From JAVVEG01 sp041751425 (GTDB lineage Bacteria; Pseudomonadota; Gammaproteobacteria; Pseudomonadales; Pseudohongiellaceae), in contig JBGSXL010000002.1 of assembly GCA_041751425.1 (NCBI GenBank), positions 130,047-194,046 on the forward strand: a stretch of 64,000 nt of DNA. Direction: 5' to 3'. A program made the position numbers and the translations under genes. Shown here piece after piece: positions 25,779-34,379 of the stretch (position 1 is the stretch's first letter; each line of letters starts with the position of its first letter). The notes under the pieces were generated by a model. It did no database searches, was not told the DNA's origin, and was given only the letters and a program-made list of their open reading frames with translations.

Positions 25779-27173
25779 TTGTCCAGGAACTCTGCAGATA
25801 AAGCGCCAACACTAAGCAGTCTGACTGCCATTTCACCTGTAGACGGAAGATACCGCAGCAAGGTAGAAGCGCTGAGCGCGTACTTCAGTGAATATGCCCT
25901 GATACGTTATCGCGTTATCGTGGAGATTCGCTGGTTGCAAAAACTCGCATCTCACCCGCAGATTACCGAAGCGCCAACAATCAGCGCTACCGGCAACGAA
26001 GCTCTGGAAACCTTACTCGATAATTTTAACGAAACCGATGCACTGCGCGTAAAGGAAATTGAAGCTACCACCAATCATGACGTCAAAGCTGTTGAATACT
26101 TTATCAAAGAGAAAATTGGTCAACATCCTGACCTGCAAAAGCAATTGGAGTTTGTACACTTTGCCTGCACTTCCGAAGATATCAACAATCTTTCCTATGC
26201 GTTAATGCTGCGTGACGGCCGGGATAGTGTGATGCTGCCACTCATGCAACAAACCATTGACACGTTGCAGGAACTTGCGCACAAACATGCAGATCAACCC
26301 ATGCTGGCACGTACTCATGGTCAGACAGCATCGCCCACAACTATAGGAAAAGAGTTGGCAAATGTCATCCACAGGCTAAGGCGTCAGCTGACACAATTCA
26401 CAGACAATAAAATTCTTGGCAAGATGAATGGCGCTGTAGGCAACTACAACGCTCACCTCTCCGCTTACCCTGATGTTGACTGGGAGAAGAATGCGGCAGA
26501 ATTTATCCAGCAACTCGGTCTACAGTGGAATCCGTATACAACGCAGATTGAGCCGCACGACTATATCGCTGAACTGTTTGCTGCTCTATGCCGATTCAAT
26601 ACCATACTGATTGATCTTGACAGGGATATCTGGGGTTACATTTCGTTAGGCTATTTCAGTCAAAAAACAATCGCTGGCGAGGTTGGCTCCTCAACCATGC
26701 CGCATAAAGTGAACCCGATAGATTTTGAAAACTCAGAGGGCAACCTCGGAATCGCAAATGCGGTGATGCAGCATCTCGGAGAGAAACTTCCCATTTCTCG
26801 CTGGCAGCGCGATTTGACTGACTCCACCGTGCTGCGCAATATTGGCGTTGGTTTTGCGCACAGCGTAATCGCCTATCACGCAACTCTTAAGGGCTTAAGT
26901 AAGTTAACAGTAAATTCTGCTGCCCTGCTCGCAGATCTGGATCAGAGTTGGGAAGTGCTCGCGGAGCCTATTCAGACAGTCATGCGTCGCTATGGCGTTG
27001 AGAAGCCCTATGAAAAATTGAAAGCACTTACCCGCGGACAAAAAATCACTGCAGAAGTTTTGATAGAGTTCATAGAAACCCTGGAAATTCCTGAGGAAGG
27101 CAAGCAGGCGCTGCGCGAACTGCGACCGGAAAACTACACCGGTAATGCTGCAGCGCAAGCACGGAAAATATAA
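25779..27173 (+). CDS. purB: Adenylosuccinate lyase
   Basis: Cleaves SAICAR and adenylosuccinate in purine synthesis. It has the fumarase/aspartase superfamily signature GSSTMPHKVNP, the N-terminal LTAISPVDGRYRSK, and TSEDINNLSYALM. A TTG start at 25779 has AAAAGG 8 nt upstream and gives 464 residues, near E. coli PurB (456). Another TTG at 25752, overlapping the hflD stop, gives 473. The enzyme acting just before it, PurC, is at 4546. Confidence 0.95.
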   Translation: MSRNSADKAPTLSSLTAISPVDGRYRSKVEALSAYFSEYALIRYRVIVEIRWLQKLASHPQITEAPTISATGNEALETLLDNFNETDALRVKEIEATTNHDVKAVEYFIKEKIGQHPDLQKQLEFVHFACTSEDINNLSYALMLRDGRDSVMLPLMQQTIDTLQELAHKHADQPMLARTHGQTASPTTIGKELANVIHRLRRQLTQFTDNKILGKMNGAVGNYNAHLSAYPDVDWEKNAAEFIQQLGLQWNPYTTQIEPHDYIAELFAALCRFNTILIDLDRDIWGYISLGYFSQKTIAGEVGSSTMPHKVNPIDFENSEGNLGIANAVMQHLGEKLPISRWQRDLTDSTVLRNIGVGFAHSVIAYHATLKGLSKLTVNSAALLADLDQSWEVLAEPIQTVMRRYGVEKPYEKLKALTRGQKITAEVLIEFIETLEIPEEGKQALRELRPENYTGNAAAQARKI

Positions 27174-27181
27174 GCTCACTT

Positions 27182-28462
27182 ATGTTGTTACCCAACAGCT
27201 TCGACAAACACGATTTCCTGCAAAATTATTGGCAGAAAAAGCCCATGCTCATTCGGGCAGAAAAAAGAGACTTCACAGATCCTGTCAGCCCAGAGGAGCT
27301 TGCCGGATTGGCATGCGAAGAATTTATTGAGTCGCGTTTAATAAATTTTTACCCTACAGAAAAGGCAACTGGTAAAGATACCATCGGGCAAGCAGAAGAC
27401 TCGGCTAAAACGACTGCCAGTTCGGCACAGTTGCACAAACACAAATGGAAACTGCGCCACGGCCCATTCAAGGAAAAGGATTTTCTGAAGCTGCCAGACA
27501 GAAACTACACACTGCTCGTGCAAGCAGTAGACCAGTGGCACGAGGGTGTACGCGCCATGCTGGGGGATTTTAATTTTCTGCCAAGCTGGCGTATAGACGA
27601 CATCATGGTCAGTTACTCTACAGATGGCGGCAATGTAGGCCCACATTTCGACTACTACGATGTTTTCCTGATCCAGGGGCTCGGCAAGAAGCGCTGGCAG
27701 CTTGGTGGACACGCTGACAGTAACAGTAAACGCCTGCCCAACAAGGATCTCCGATTGCTGGCAGATTTTGAGCCGGAGCAAGAATGGTTGCTCGAGCCTG
27801 GCGACATACTTTACTTGCCACCCAATGTGGCGCACTACGGTATCGCTATGGGCAATAGCCTCACCTACTCCATCGGATTCAGAACCCCTTCACATGCTGA
27901 AATTATCGGCGAACTTGGCGATGAGCTCATTGAGCAGCTGCGCGAAGAAGATCGCTATATTGACACTGACCCGCAAATTCCTGATCGCCACGGTGAAATA
28001 CCGGACACTGTCATTCAACAACTGCAAAGTTTGTTGCTGCAGCAACTCACACGCCCAGAGCTGATAGCCAATTGGTTCGGTCGCAGCATGACCAACCCGA
28101 AGTATCCTGACATCAGTGTTATCGTGGAAGAAAAACTGACAGCAGAAACATTGCGGCAAACCATGCAACCGAAAGGCATATCGCATCAGCAACCCGGAAA
28201 ACAAGTTCGTGGTTTTTTGTTCAAGAATCCTGCAGCCAGATTTGCCTTCCGGGAAAATAAGGATAAGCTGCAACTGTTCGCTGACGGATGTACCATTGAA
28301 TGTGCGGCAGACCAACTGTCTCTGGTTCTACTTTTATGTGCCAGTGAGGAACTTCCCGACACGTTGCTTGATCTGCTACCCACAGATGAAGTTTCAGCAT
28401 TCAATTTGCTGGCTCAACTTTATAATCAAGGCAGTCTGTTATTGGATTACCGTAAACCATGA
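27182..28462 (+). CDS. roxA: Ribosomal protein uL16 3-hydroxylase (JmjC, RoxA/YcfD)
   Basis: Fe(II)/2-oxoglutarate oxygenase that hydroxylates an arginine of ribosomal protein L16. The 426 residues start with the family pattern FLQNYWQKKPMLIRAE. Metal ligands appear in VGPHFDYYDVFLIQG (His-x-Asp) with a distal His in PPNVAHYGIA, and a C-terminal dimer/winged-helix part follows. About 29 extra residues (near 56-87, low complexity, rich in Thr, Ala and Lys) separate the N-terminal segment from the HGPF motif compared with E. coli YcfD (373). Starts 9 bp after purB. Confidence 0.92.
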   Translation: MLLPNSFDKHDFLQNYWQKKPMLIRAEKRDFTDPVSPEELAGLACEEFIESRLINFYPTEKATGKDTIGQAEDSAKTTASSAQLHKHKWKLRHGPFKEKDFLKLPDRNYTLLVQAVDQWHEGVRAMLGDFNFLPSWRIDDIMVSYSTDGGNVGPHFDYYDVFLIQGLGKKRWQLGGHADSNSKRLPNKDLRLLADFEPEQEWLLEPGDILYLPPNVAHYGIAMGNSLTYSIGFRTPSHAEIIGELGDELIEQLREEDRYIDTDPQIPDRHGEIPDTVIQQLQSLLLQQLTRPELIANWFGRSMTNPKYPDISVIVEEKLTAETLRQTMQPKGISHQQPGKQVRGFLFKNPAARFAFRENKDKLQLFADGCTIECAADQLSLVLLLCASEELPDTLLDLLPTDEVSAFNLLAQLYNQGSLLLDYRKP

Positions 28463-29268
28463 AGAAAATCAGGCGGTCGCTTTCCAAAATCCCGTTCTTA
28501 CAGTCGCTAAAGTCCAAACTGCGCTTTTTTCTTATGCTTGGAATGGTTTTGCCCACTCATGCGCTAGCACAAACGTCAGAGCCAACTGTTAACGATCAGG
28601 CAGCAGTCATCGAAATAATCCGTCTACAGCATCGTGATGCCAGCAGTATCCGTCAGGCAATCACTCCGCATATTGATTCTCGCGGCACCATTAACCAAAT
28701 GGATAACAACTTGATAGTTGCCACATCCCGCGGCAACCTGCGCGACCTGCGAGCATTGGTTGCGCAGTTGGACACACCTTTACGATCACTGCGTGTTAGT
28801 CTGGATTTCGACTATCGCACGCCTTCCGCTGACAACGTCCTTAGCACCGATGCCAGTGACCGTGGCAACGCGGTTCGAACGGTGCAAATGCAGGAGGGTG
28901 AAGCAGCCGTCGTCACCGAACAGATCAACAGCGAAGACATTATTGGTTTGGGGAGCGGCACAGCAGCCGTTTTGCTTGGAGAAAATACCCGCTCAGAATC
29001 CTCTTTCAGAGTTCGCGCTGAAATACGCGGGCAACAGATATTGCTGCAATTGCACGCTCTGACACAGGATAGCGTTGATGGCGCATCTAACGATTCTCAG
29101 AGCGTAGGCACCACCCTTACATTGACCCCGGGACAGTGGTTCATCATTAACCCAACCGAAGTACTGTTCAGCGACTCGGGCAGTAACTCCAGCGAGATTC
29201 TCTCCACCAGTCCGGAAAGCGAAGCCGGGTTGCGGCAGTTGGCGGTGCTTGCGGAAATACTGCCCTGA
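28459..29268 (+). CDS. Secreted protein with a secretin-N/N1-like domain, no secretin pore
   Basis: Exported protein of 269 residues: a basic n-region, a hydrophobic stretch at about 22-37 and a likely cleavage after ALA-37. Residues about 48-112 (VIEIIRLQHRDASSIRQAIT, then NLIVATSRGNLRDLRALVAQ and LDTPLRSLRVSL) follow the short beta-alpha-beta repeat of secretin N-domains, as in PilQ or GspD. The C-terminal half is Ser/Thr-rich with beta strands, and no secretin barrel follows. ATGA overlap with roxA and a 1-nt overlap with pabB show co-transcription. Function unknown. Confidence 0.75.
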   Translation: MKKIRRSLSKIPFLQSLKSKLRFFLMLGMVLPTHALAQTSEPTVNDQAAVIEIIRLQHRDASSIRQAITPHIDSRGTINQMDNNLIVATSRGNLRDLRALVAQLDTPLRSLRVSLDFDYRTPSADNVLSTDASDRGNAVRTVQMQEGEAAVVTEQINSEDIIGLGSGTAAVLLGENTRSESSFRVRAEIRGQQILLQLHALTQDSVDGASNDSQSVGTTLTLTPGQWFIINPTEVLFSDSGSNSSEILSTSPESEAGLRQLAVLAEILP

Positions 29269-30764
29269 TGCCCGTGAAGCTTAAACCTGTGTTTCAGGAA
29301 CTGACCTACTACCCTGACAGCGCTGCGCTGATGTTGCGCCTCAGCGAGCTGCCCTGCTCCGTTTTTCTGGATAGCAGCAACAACGAAGACCGCGGCGCCC
29401 GCTATGACATCCTTACTGCAGCACCTACAGCGTCTATTTATCTGCAGAAAGGACAGGTGTTGCGGATATCCCACTATGCTGATGACCCAGCCACTGAAGT
29501 GCTGCAAGAAGATATTTTCACTGCTGTGAAATCAACTTTGGCACTTTACCAATCAAACAGCTTGCAGACGGTTGGGGATAAGAGTAGCGCTGAGCATGCA
29601 GATTTCGACAATAAATTGTCCGCTATGCCTTTTACAGGCGGAGCCGCGGGTTATTTTGGCTACCACAGCGGTGATTTATACAAAAGTGGTGATCCTTACA
29701 AGGGAGCGGATGTGTGCGTAAGTGGCAAGACATTCGAGTCTGATGAGTCTGGTAAACTGCCAACAGCCCACATCGGCATATATCACTGGGCAATCGTAGT
29801 CGATCACCAACTGCAAAAAACACACTTCTTCGTCTTGACCGATTGCCCATTGCCCGTGCGGGAGCAAGTCAATGCCTTAATGTCGTCAGATCGCAAACTC
29901 GCCACACCACCAGCGTTCATGCTGACCGAACCGTTTACATCGAATATGTCTCCTGCAGTTTATAAGCCTCTGTTCGAGCGTTTGAAAAAGTATATTGAGG
30001 CGGGCGATTGTTATCAGGCCAATCTGGCACAACGTTTCCATTCACGTTACCTGGGCACCCCGCTACTGGCGTATCTGCAACTACGTGAGCGCAGCAAGAG
30101 CCCGTTTTCCGCCTACCTGGGCATGCAGGACAATGCAATCCTGTCGTTATCTCCGGAGCGTTTTCTGCAAACCCGACAGAGGAAAGTACTCACTCAGCCT
30201 ATAAAGGGCACCCGTCGGCGTGGCACAAACCCGGCACAGGACGAAGCACTGAAAAACGCACTCTGTAACAGCGAGAAAGATCGGGCAGAAAACCTGATGA
30301 TTGTGGATCTGCTGCGCAATGATTTAGGCAGTATCTGCAAAACGGGTACGGTAAAAACTGAGAAATTATTCGAACTGCAGAGCTTCAACAGCGTACATCA
30401 CCTGGTCAGCACCATCAGCGGCGAGTTGCCAGAAGACAAAAGCCCATTGGACCTGTTGCGCAACTGCTTTCCCGGAGGCTCAATCACAGGAGCACCCAAG
30501 ATCAGAGCCATGCAGATTATCGCTGAACTGGAACCGGACCCACGCCAGATCTACTGTGGCGCAATAGGCTACATCGGTTTTGACGGTCAGATGGATACCA
30601 ATATCACCATCCGCACATTGCTTTGTGAGCAGGGCAAAATTTATTGCTGGGGTGGTGGTGGCATCGTGGCAGATTCAGTCTGTGAGCAGGAGTATCAGGA
30701 GGGACATGACAAAGTCACGTTACTACTGTGCACACTTCAAGACATGAATAAATCTAATCAATGA
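29268..30764 (+). CDS. pabB: Aminodeoxychorismate synthase component I
   Basis: Makes 4-amino-4-deoxychorismate from chorismate and ammonia for folate. It is 498 residues long, and the chorismate-binding C-terminal domain includes ERFLQTRQRKVLTQPIKGTR, AENLMIVDLLRNDLG and GGSITGAPKIRAMQII. The PIKGT lysine is the PabB hallmark (TrpE has alanine). The N-terminal half is divergent. Its A overlaps the last base of the upstream stop. Confidence 0.93.
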   Translation: MPVKLKPVFQELTYYPDSAALMLRLSELPCSVFLDSSNNEDRGARYDILTAAPTASIYLQKGQVLRISHYADDPATEVLQEDIFTAVKSTLALYQSNSLQTVGDKSSAEHADFDNKLSAMPFTGGAAGYFGYHSGDLYKSGDPYKGADVCVSGKTFESDESGKLPTAHIGIYHWAIVVDHQLQKTHFFVLTDCPLPVREQVNALMSSDRKLATPPAFMLTEPFTSNMSPAVYKPLFERLKKYIEAGDCYQANLAQRFHSRYLGTPLLAYLQLRERSKSPFSAYLGMQDNAILSLSPERFLQTRQRKVLTQPIKGTRRRGTNPAQDEALKNALCNSEKDRAENLMIVDLLRNDLGSICKTGTVKTEKLFELQSFNSVHHLVSTISGELPEDKSPLDLLRNCFPGGSITGAPKIRAMQIIAELEPDPRQIYCGAIGYIGFDGQMDTNITIRTLLCEQGKIYCWGGGGIVADSVCEQEYQEGHDKVTLLLCTLQDMNKSNQ

Positions 30765-30791
30765 CATTAGCTTTCAATACTAATTCATTGA

Positions 30792-31409
30792 TTAAAGGCT
30801 TAATTCTCTATTGCTGGCTTTAATAAACTCCTGCTTCAAATCAGCGTATTCATGCACTGCCGGAAACTGTGGGAACTCTTTGATCACATTTGCAGGAGCC
30901 TTGAACAGAATGCCTGCATCAGCCTCAGAAAGCATAGTTGTATCGTTGTAGGAGTCCCCGGCTGCGATTACGCGGAAATTCAATCCGTGAAAAGCTTTGA
31001 CGCACTGGCGCTTGGGGTCTTTCTGGCGCAAAGTGTAGTCGACAATCCGTCCGGTCGCATCGGCCACCAGGCGATGACAAAACAGTGTCGGAAACCCCAG
31101 TTGCCGCATCAAGGGTTGCGAGAATTCATAGAAAGTGTCGGACAGTATGACCACCTGAAAGCGCTCACGCAGCCAATCGATAAACTCCCTGGCTCCGGGC
31201 ATTGGCGCCATAGTGCTTATTACTGCTTGAATATCATTCAAGCCCAGCCCATGTTCACCCAGTATGCGCAGGCGCTGCTTCATCAGCACATCATAATCCG
31301 GGATATCTCTGGTCGTGGCACGCAGCTCGGCGATTCCCGTGCGCTCCGCAAAATCTATCCAGATTTCAGGGACCAGTACACCTTCCAGATCCAGACATGC
31401 TACTTCCAA
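30792..31409 (-). CDS. thrH: Bifunctional phosphoserine phosphatase/homoserine phosphotransferase ThrH
   Basis: HAD-superfamily enzyme of 205 residues, very close to Pseudomonas ThrH: ACLDLEGVLVPE at the nucleophile (first Asp), VILSDTFYEFSQPLMRQLGF, and GDSYNDTTMLSEA at the metal site. It can dephosphorylate phosphoserine and move phosphate to homoserine. Start is TTG 31409 with AGGGGAAG upstream; the homologue begins at the matching residue. Convergent with pabB across 27 bp. Confidence 0.95.
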   Translation of the reverse strand: MEVACLDLEGVLVPEIWIDFAERTGIAELRATTRDIPDYDVLMKQRLRILGEHGLGLNDIQAVISTMAPMPGAREFIDWLRERFQVVILSDTFYEFSQPLMRQLGFPTLFCHRLVADATGRIVDYTLRQKDPKRQCVKAFHGLNFRVIAAGDSYNDTTMLSEADAGILFKAPANVIKEFPQFPAVHEYADLKQEFIKASNRELSL

Positions 31410-31639
31410 AACACTTCCCCTTTTACTTGTTTATGGTCCGCTGCATTCGACCAGCAGCTGGTATTTTTGAGCGGCTAAATTTAACAGATATCCCAATCAT
31501 TGCCCAGTCAGCGAGTGCTATTGTACCGCTCTACCAACACTTTACCAAAAACGACAAATACGCCAGAATGGCGCTCATATAAACGGAACTCGCGACGGCA
31601 ATACGTAGCGTTTCACGTGGAAGATTATAGAGAATTTAC

Positions 31640-32377
31640 ATGATAAATGAATCTAATATCATTGATTTTAATGATAATAATATAAATGTTGCTCCTAAAG
31701 AAATCCTGAAGAAAATTCTGGAAGCAGTGCCTGACGCCGCAGTTTCGTTTAGCGGCGCAGAAGATATCGCGTTGGTTGTCATGGCCTGGAAAATAAAAAA
31801 AGACGTTGCCATTTTCTGTCTGGATACCGGCCGCCTGCACCCTGAAACCTATCAGTTTCTCGACAAGGTAAAAAAACAGTATCAATTGAATCTGGAGTTC
31901 ATGCTCCCCGATACAGAAGCTCTGCAGGCGCTGGTCAGCAAGAAAGGCTTGTTCAGCTTTTACGAAGATGGTCATGAAGAGTGCTGCAGCATCAGAAAAA
32001 TTGAACCATTGCGCAGGAAGCTGGCGACCGTGGATGCATGGATCACAGGACAAAGGCGCGACCAGAGCCCTACCCGTGCTGCTGTGCCTATTGCACAGAT
32101 AGACAACACGTTCTCAGCGCCTGGAAAAACCCTGCTGAAATTCAATCCTCTGGCCAATTGGACATCGCGGGAGGTTTGGGAATATATCCGTTTGTTCGAT
32201 TTACCTTATAACAGCCTGCATGACCGTGGCTTCATCAGCATTGGTTGCGAACCCTGCACTCGCAGCGTTGGACCTAATCAGCATGAGCGCGAAGGACGCT
32301 GGTGGTGGGAGGAAGCGACGCAGAAGGAGTGCGGTCTGCACAAGAGCAACAATAGCGATATTATCGGCCGCGGTTAA
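31640..32377 (+). CDS. cysH: Assimilatory adenylyl-sulfate (APS) reductase, CysH family, 4Fe-4S type
   Basis: Reduces APS to sulfite with thioredoxin. Of 245 residues, Cys115-Cys116 and Cys203-x2-Cys206 make the four-cysteine cluster site of APS-type reductases, and the catalytic cysteine is Cys231 in ECGLH. E. coli PAPS-type CysH lacks the CC and CxxC cysteines. The P-loop-like SFSGAEDIALV lies near residue 36. Its 3' end overlaps the convergent cysB by 4 nt. A 230-bp upstream gap separates it from thrH. Confidence 0.95.
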   Translation: MINESNIIDFNDNNINVAPKEILKKILEAVPDAAVSFSGAEDIALVVMAWKIKKDVAIFCLDTGRLHPETYQFLDKVKKQYQLNLEFMLPDTEALQALVSKKGLFSFYEDGHEECCSIRKIEPLRRKLATVDAWITGQRRDQSPTRAAVPIAQIDNTFSAPGKTLLKFNPLANWTSREVWEYIRLFDLPYNSLHDRGFISIGCEPCTRSVGPNQHEREGRWWWEEATQKECGLHKSNNSDIIGRG

Positions 32378-33348
32378 AAAACCGGCACTTCTATTCCCGC
32401 AAACAACGCATCAACTTCAGACTGATTTGCTGCAGACTGTGCCTGCTCCAGCAGATGTCGCTGCAAGTGCGGCGCGAACATCGCAATGAACTCGTAAATA
32501 TAGCCGCGCAGTACAGCATGTCGCTGAAATCCTATTTTAGTGACGCTGTAATCAAACAGGTGGCTGGCATCCAAAGCAACCAGGTCGCTGTCTTTCTCCA
32601 AGTCATAGGCCATGCTGGCAACGATGCCAACGCCTATGCCCAGGCGCACGTAAGTCTTGATGACATCCGCATCTGCTGCAGTAAACACGACGTGCGGCTC
32701 AAGCTCTTGCGCTTGAAACGCCTCATCCAACCTTGAGCGCCCGGTAAAACCGAAGACATAAGTGACTAACGGATACTGAGCTACTGCCTCCAAAGTCAAT
32801 TTTTCCACACTGACCAGCGGATGATCGGACTTAACCAGAATAACGCGATTCCAGCGATAACACGGAACCATGATCAAATCGGTGAATAATTCCATCGCTT
32901 CGGTAGCAATCGCCAGATCTGCTGTGCCTTCTGCTGCGAGTTTGGCGATCTGCATCGGTGTGCCCTGATGCATATGCAGGGAAACTTCCGGATACTTCTT
33001 AATAAACCTGCTGATGACGGGTGGTAGTACATACCGGCTCTGCGTGTGGGTGGTTGCCAGAGCCAGGCTGCCTTTGGTTTGCGCGGTAAACTCCTTGGCA
33101 ACTACGCGGATATTTTCAGTTTTTCGCAAAATTTCCGCAGCTATTGCTACGATCTGCTCGCCAGCCGGTGTCAAACCGGTCAAGTGCTTGCCATTGCGAA
33201 TAAAAATATCCAGATTAAGTTCCTGTTCAAGCAGTAGGATCTGCTTGCTCACGCCAGGTTGCGACGTGTGCATGGTTTGCGCTGCTGCAGAAACATTCAT
33301 ACCCTGCCTGGCCACCTCCCAGATGTAGCGCAATTGCTGCAATTTCAT
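32374..33348 (-). CDS. cysB: LysR-family transcriptional regulator CysB
   Basis: Activator of sulfate assimilation, with N-acetylserine as inducer in the family. The 324 residues have an N-terminal HTH (MKLQQLRYIWEVARQGMNVS, then TSQPGVSKQI) and a periplasmic-binding-like effector domain with TTHTQSRYVLPPVI. Next to cysH, its likely target. The conserved gene length and the CysB-specific N-terminus make this more than a generic LysR call. Confidence 0.95.
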   Translation of the reverse strand: MKLQQLRYIWEVARQGMNVSAAAQTMHTSQPGVSKQILLLEQELNLDIFIRNGKHLTGLTPAGEQIVAIAAEILRKTENIRVVAKEFTAQTKGSLALATTHTQSRYVLPPVISRFIKKYPEVSLHMHQGTPMQIAKLAAEGTADLAIATEAMELFTDLIMVPCYRWNRVILVKSDHPLVSVEKLTLEAVAQYPLVTYVFGFTGRSRLDEAFQAQELEPHVVFTAADADVIKTYVRLGIGVGIVASMAYDLEKDSDLVALDASHLFDYSVTKIGFQRHAVLRGYIYEFIAMFAPHLQRHLLEQAQSAANQSEVDALFAGIEVPVF

Positions 33349-33351
33349 GTT

Positions 33352-34287
33352 TTATTTATCCGCAGTTTGAGGCAGATTGGCGACACCATGTGGCACATGT
33401 CCGGTAGCAACATGACCTCTGGCCGATTCGCAATGGCCCTGCTGATCATCGAAGAAAACATCTGCATCAAACGCTTTGAGGAAAGCCCCCTTATCCATGC
33501 CCCCCAAAAATAGCGATTCATCGATGCGAATATTCCAGGCGCGCAGTGTCCGCACCACTCTCTCATGTGCCGGTGCTGAACGCGCCGTCACCAGGCAAGT
33601 ACGCAGAGGCGATTCGCCAGCGGGAAACTCAGTCTGCAACTGCTGCAATGCAGCCAGGAACGGCTTGAAAGGTCCACCCGACAACGGCTGGTTAGCCGCC
33701 ATTTTCTCGCTTTTCGCAAAAGCTTCCAGCCCATCAGCCTTATAAATTTTCTCTGCCTCATCAGAAAACAACACCGCATCACCGTCAAAAGCGAATTTGA
33801 GCTGACCTGTCTTCACGTTGCTTGTATTAGAAGGCAGGATGGTTGCAGCTGCGATACCCAACTCCAGCGCATGGCGCACATCCGCGCCATCCGTTGACAA
33901 GAATAAATGGCTGTTGAATGCTGATATATAACGCCAGGGGCTATCGCCACCGCAGAACGCTGCGCGGCTGATCGATAAATCGTAATGTTCAATGGAATTA
34001 AAAATACGCAGCCCCGTATCTGCACTGTTGCGCGAGAGCAGAATTACCTCAACCCGCTGCGTGGCCAGGATTTCATTCAGGCCCAGTAACTTCTTTACCA
34101 GGCTGAACGCATCTCCACGTGCCAGCGGTTCATCCTCGTGGGCAATCTGATATTGTTGGTACGCTTCCAACCCCTGCTCTTCATACACGCGATGACTTTC
34201 ATCGAGATTAAAAAGTGCACGTGAAGAAATGGCGATAACCAATTTCTGGTTTGCCCCGGGTTGTGGCTGGTCTGGTTGTCCTGACAT
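33352..34287 (-). CDS. 5'-nucleotidase (cytosolic NT5C1-like family)
   Basis: A HAD-like nucleotidase related to cytosolic 5'-nucleotidase I. From ATG 34287, with AAGGAGA about 10 nt upstream, it is 311 residues; a longer frame to 34365 lacks support. Visible blocks are VIAISSRALFNLDESHRVYE, FAFDGDAVLFSDEAEKIY (second Asp motif) and the C-terminal DVFFDDQQGHCESA. Likely dephosphorylates nucleoside monophosphates; the preferred base is unknown. It sits 3 bp upstream of cysB on the same strand. Confidence 0.85.
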   Translation of the reverse strand: MSGQPDQPQPGANQKLVIAISSRALFNLDESHRVYEEQGLEAYQQYQIAHEDEPLARGDAFSLVKKLLGLNEILATQRVEVILLSRNSADTGLRIFNSIEHYDLSISRAAFCGGDSPWRYISAFNSHLFLSTDGADVRHALELGIAAATILPSNTSNVKTGQLKFAFDGDAVLFSDEAEKIYKADGLEAFAKSEKMAANQPLSGGPFKPFLAALQQLQTEFPAGESPLRTCLVTARSAPAHERVVRTLRAWNIRIDESLFLGGMDKGAFLKAFDADVFFDDQQGHCESARGHVATGHVPHGVANLPQTADK

Positions 34288-34379
34288 ATAAAATTTGTCT
34301 CCTTTATGCCAATGCATTATATGACACTTTAGATGATATAGTGCGGCCGAGATAGCTCGGTTCAACCCGTTCGTGCAGG

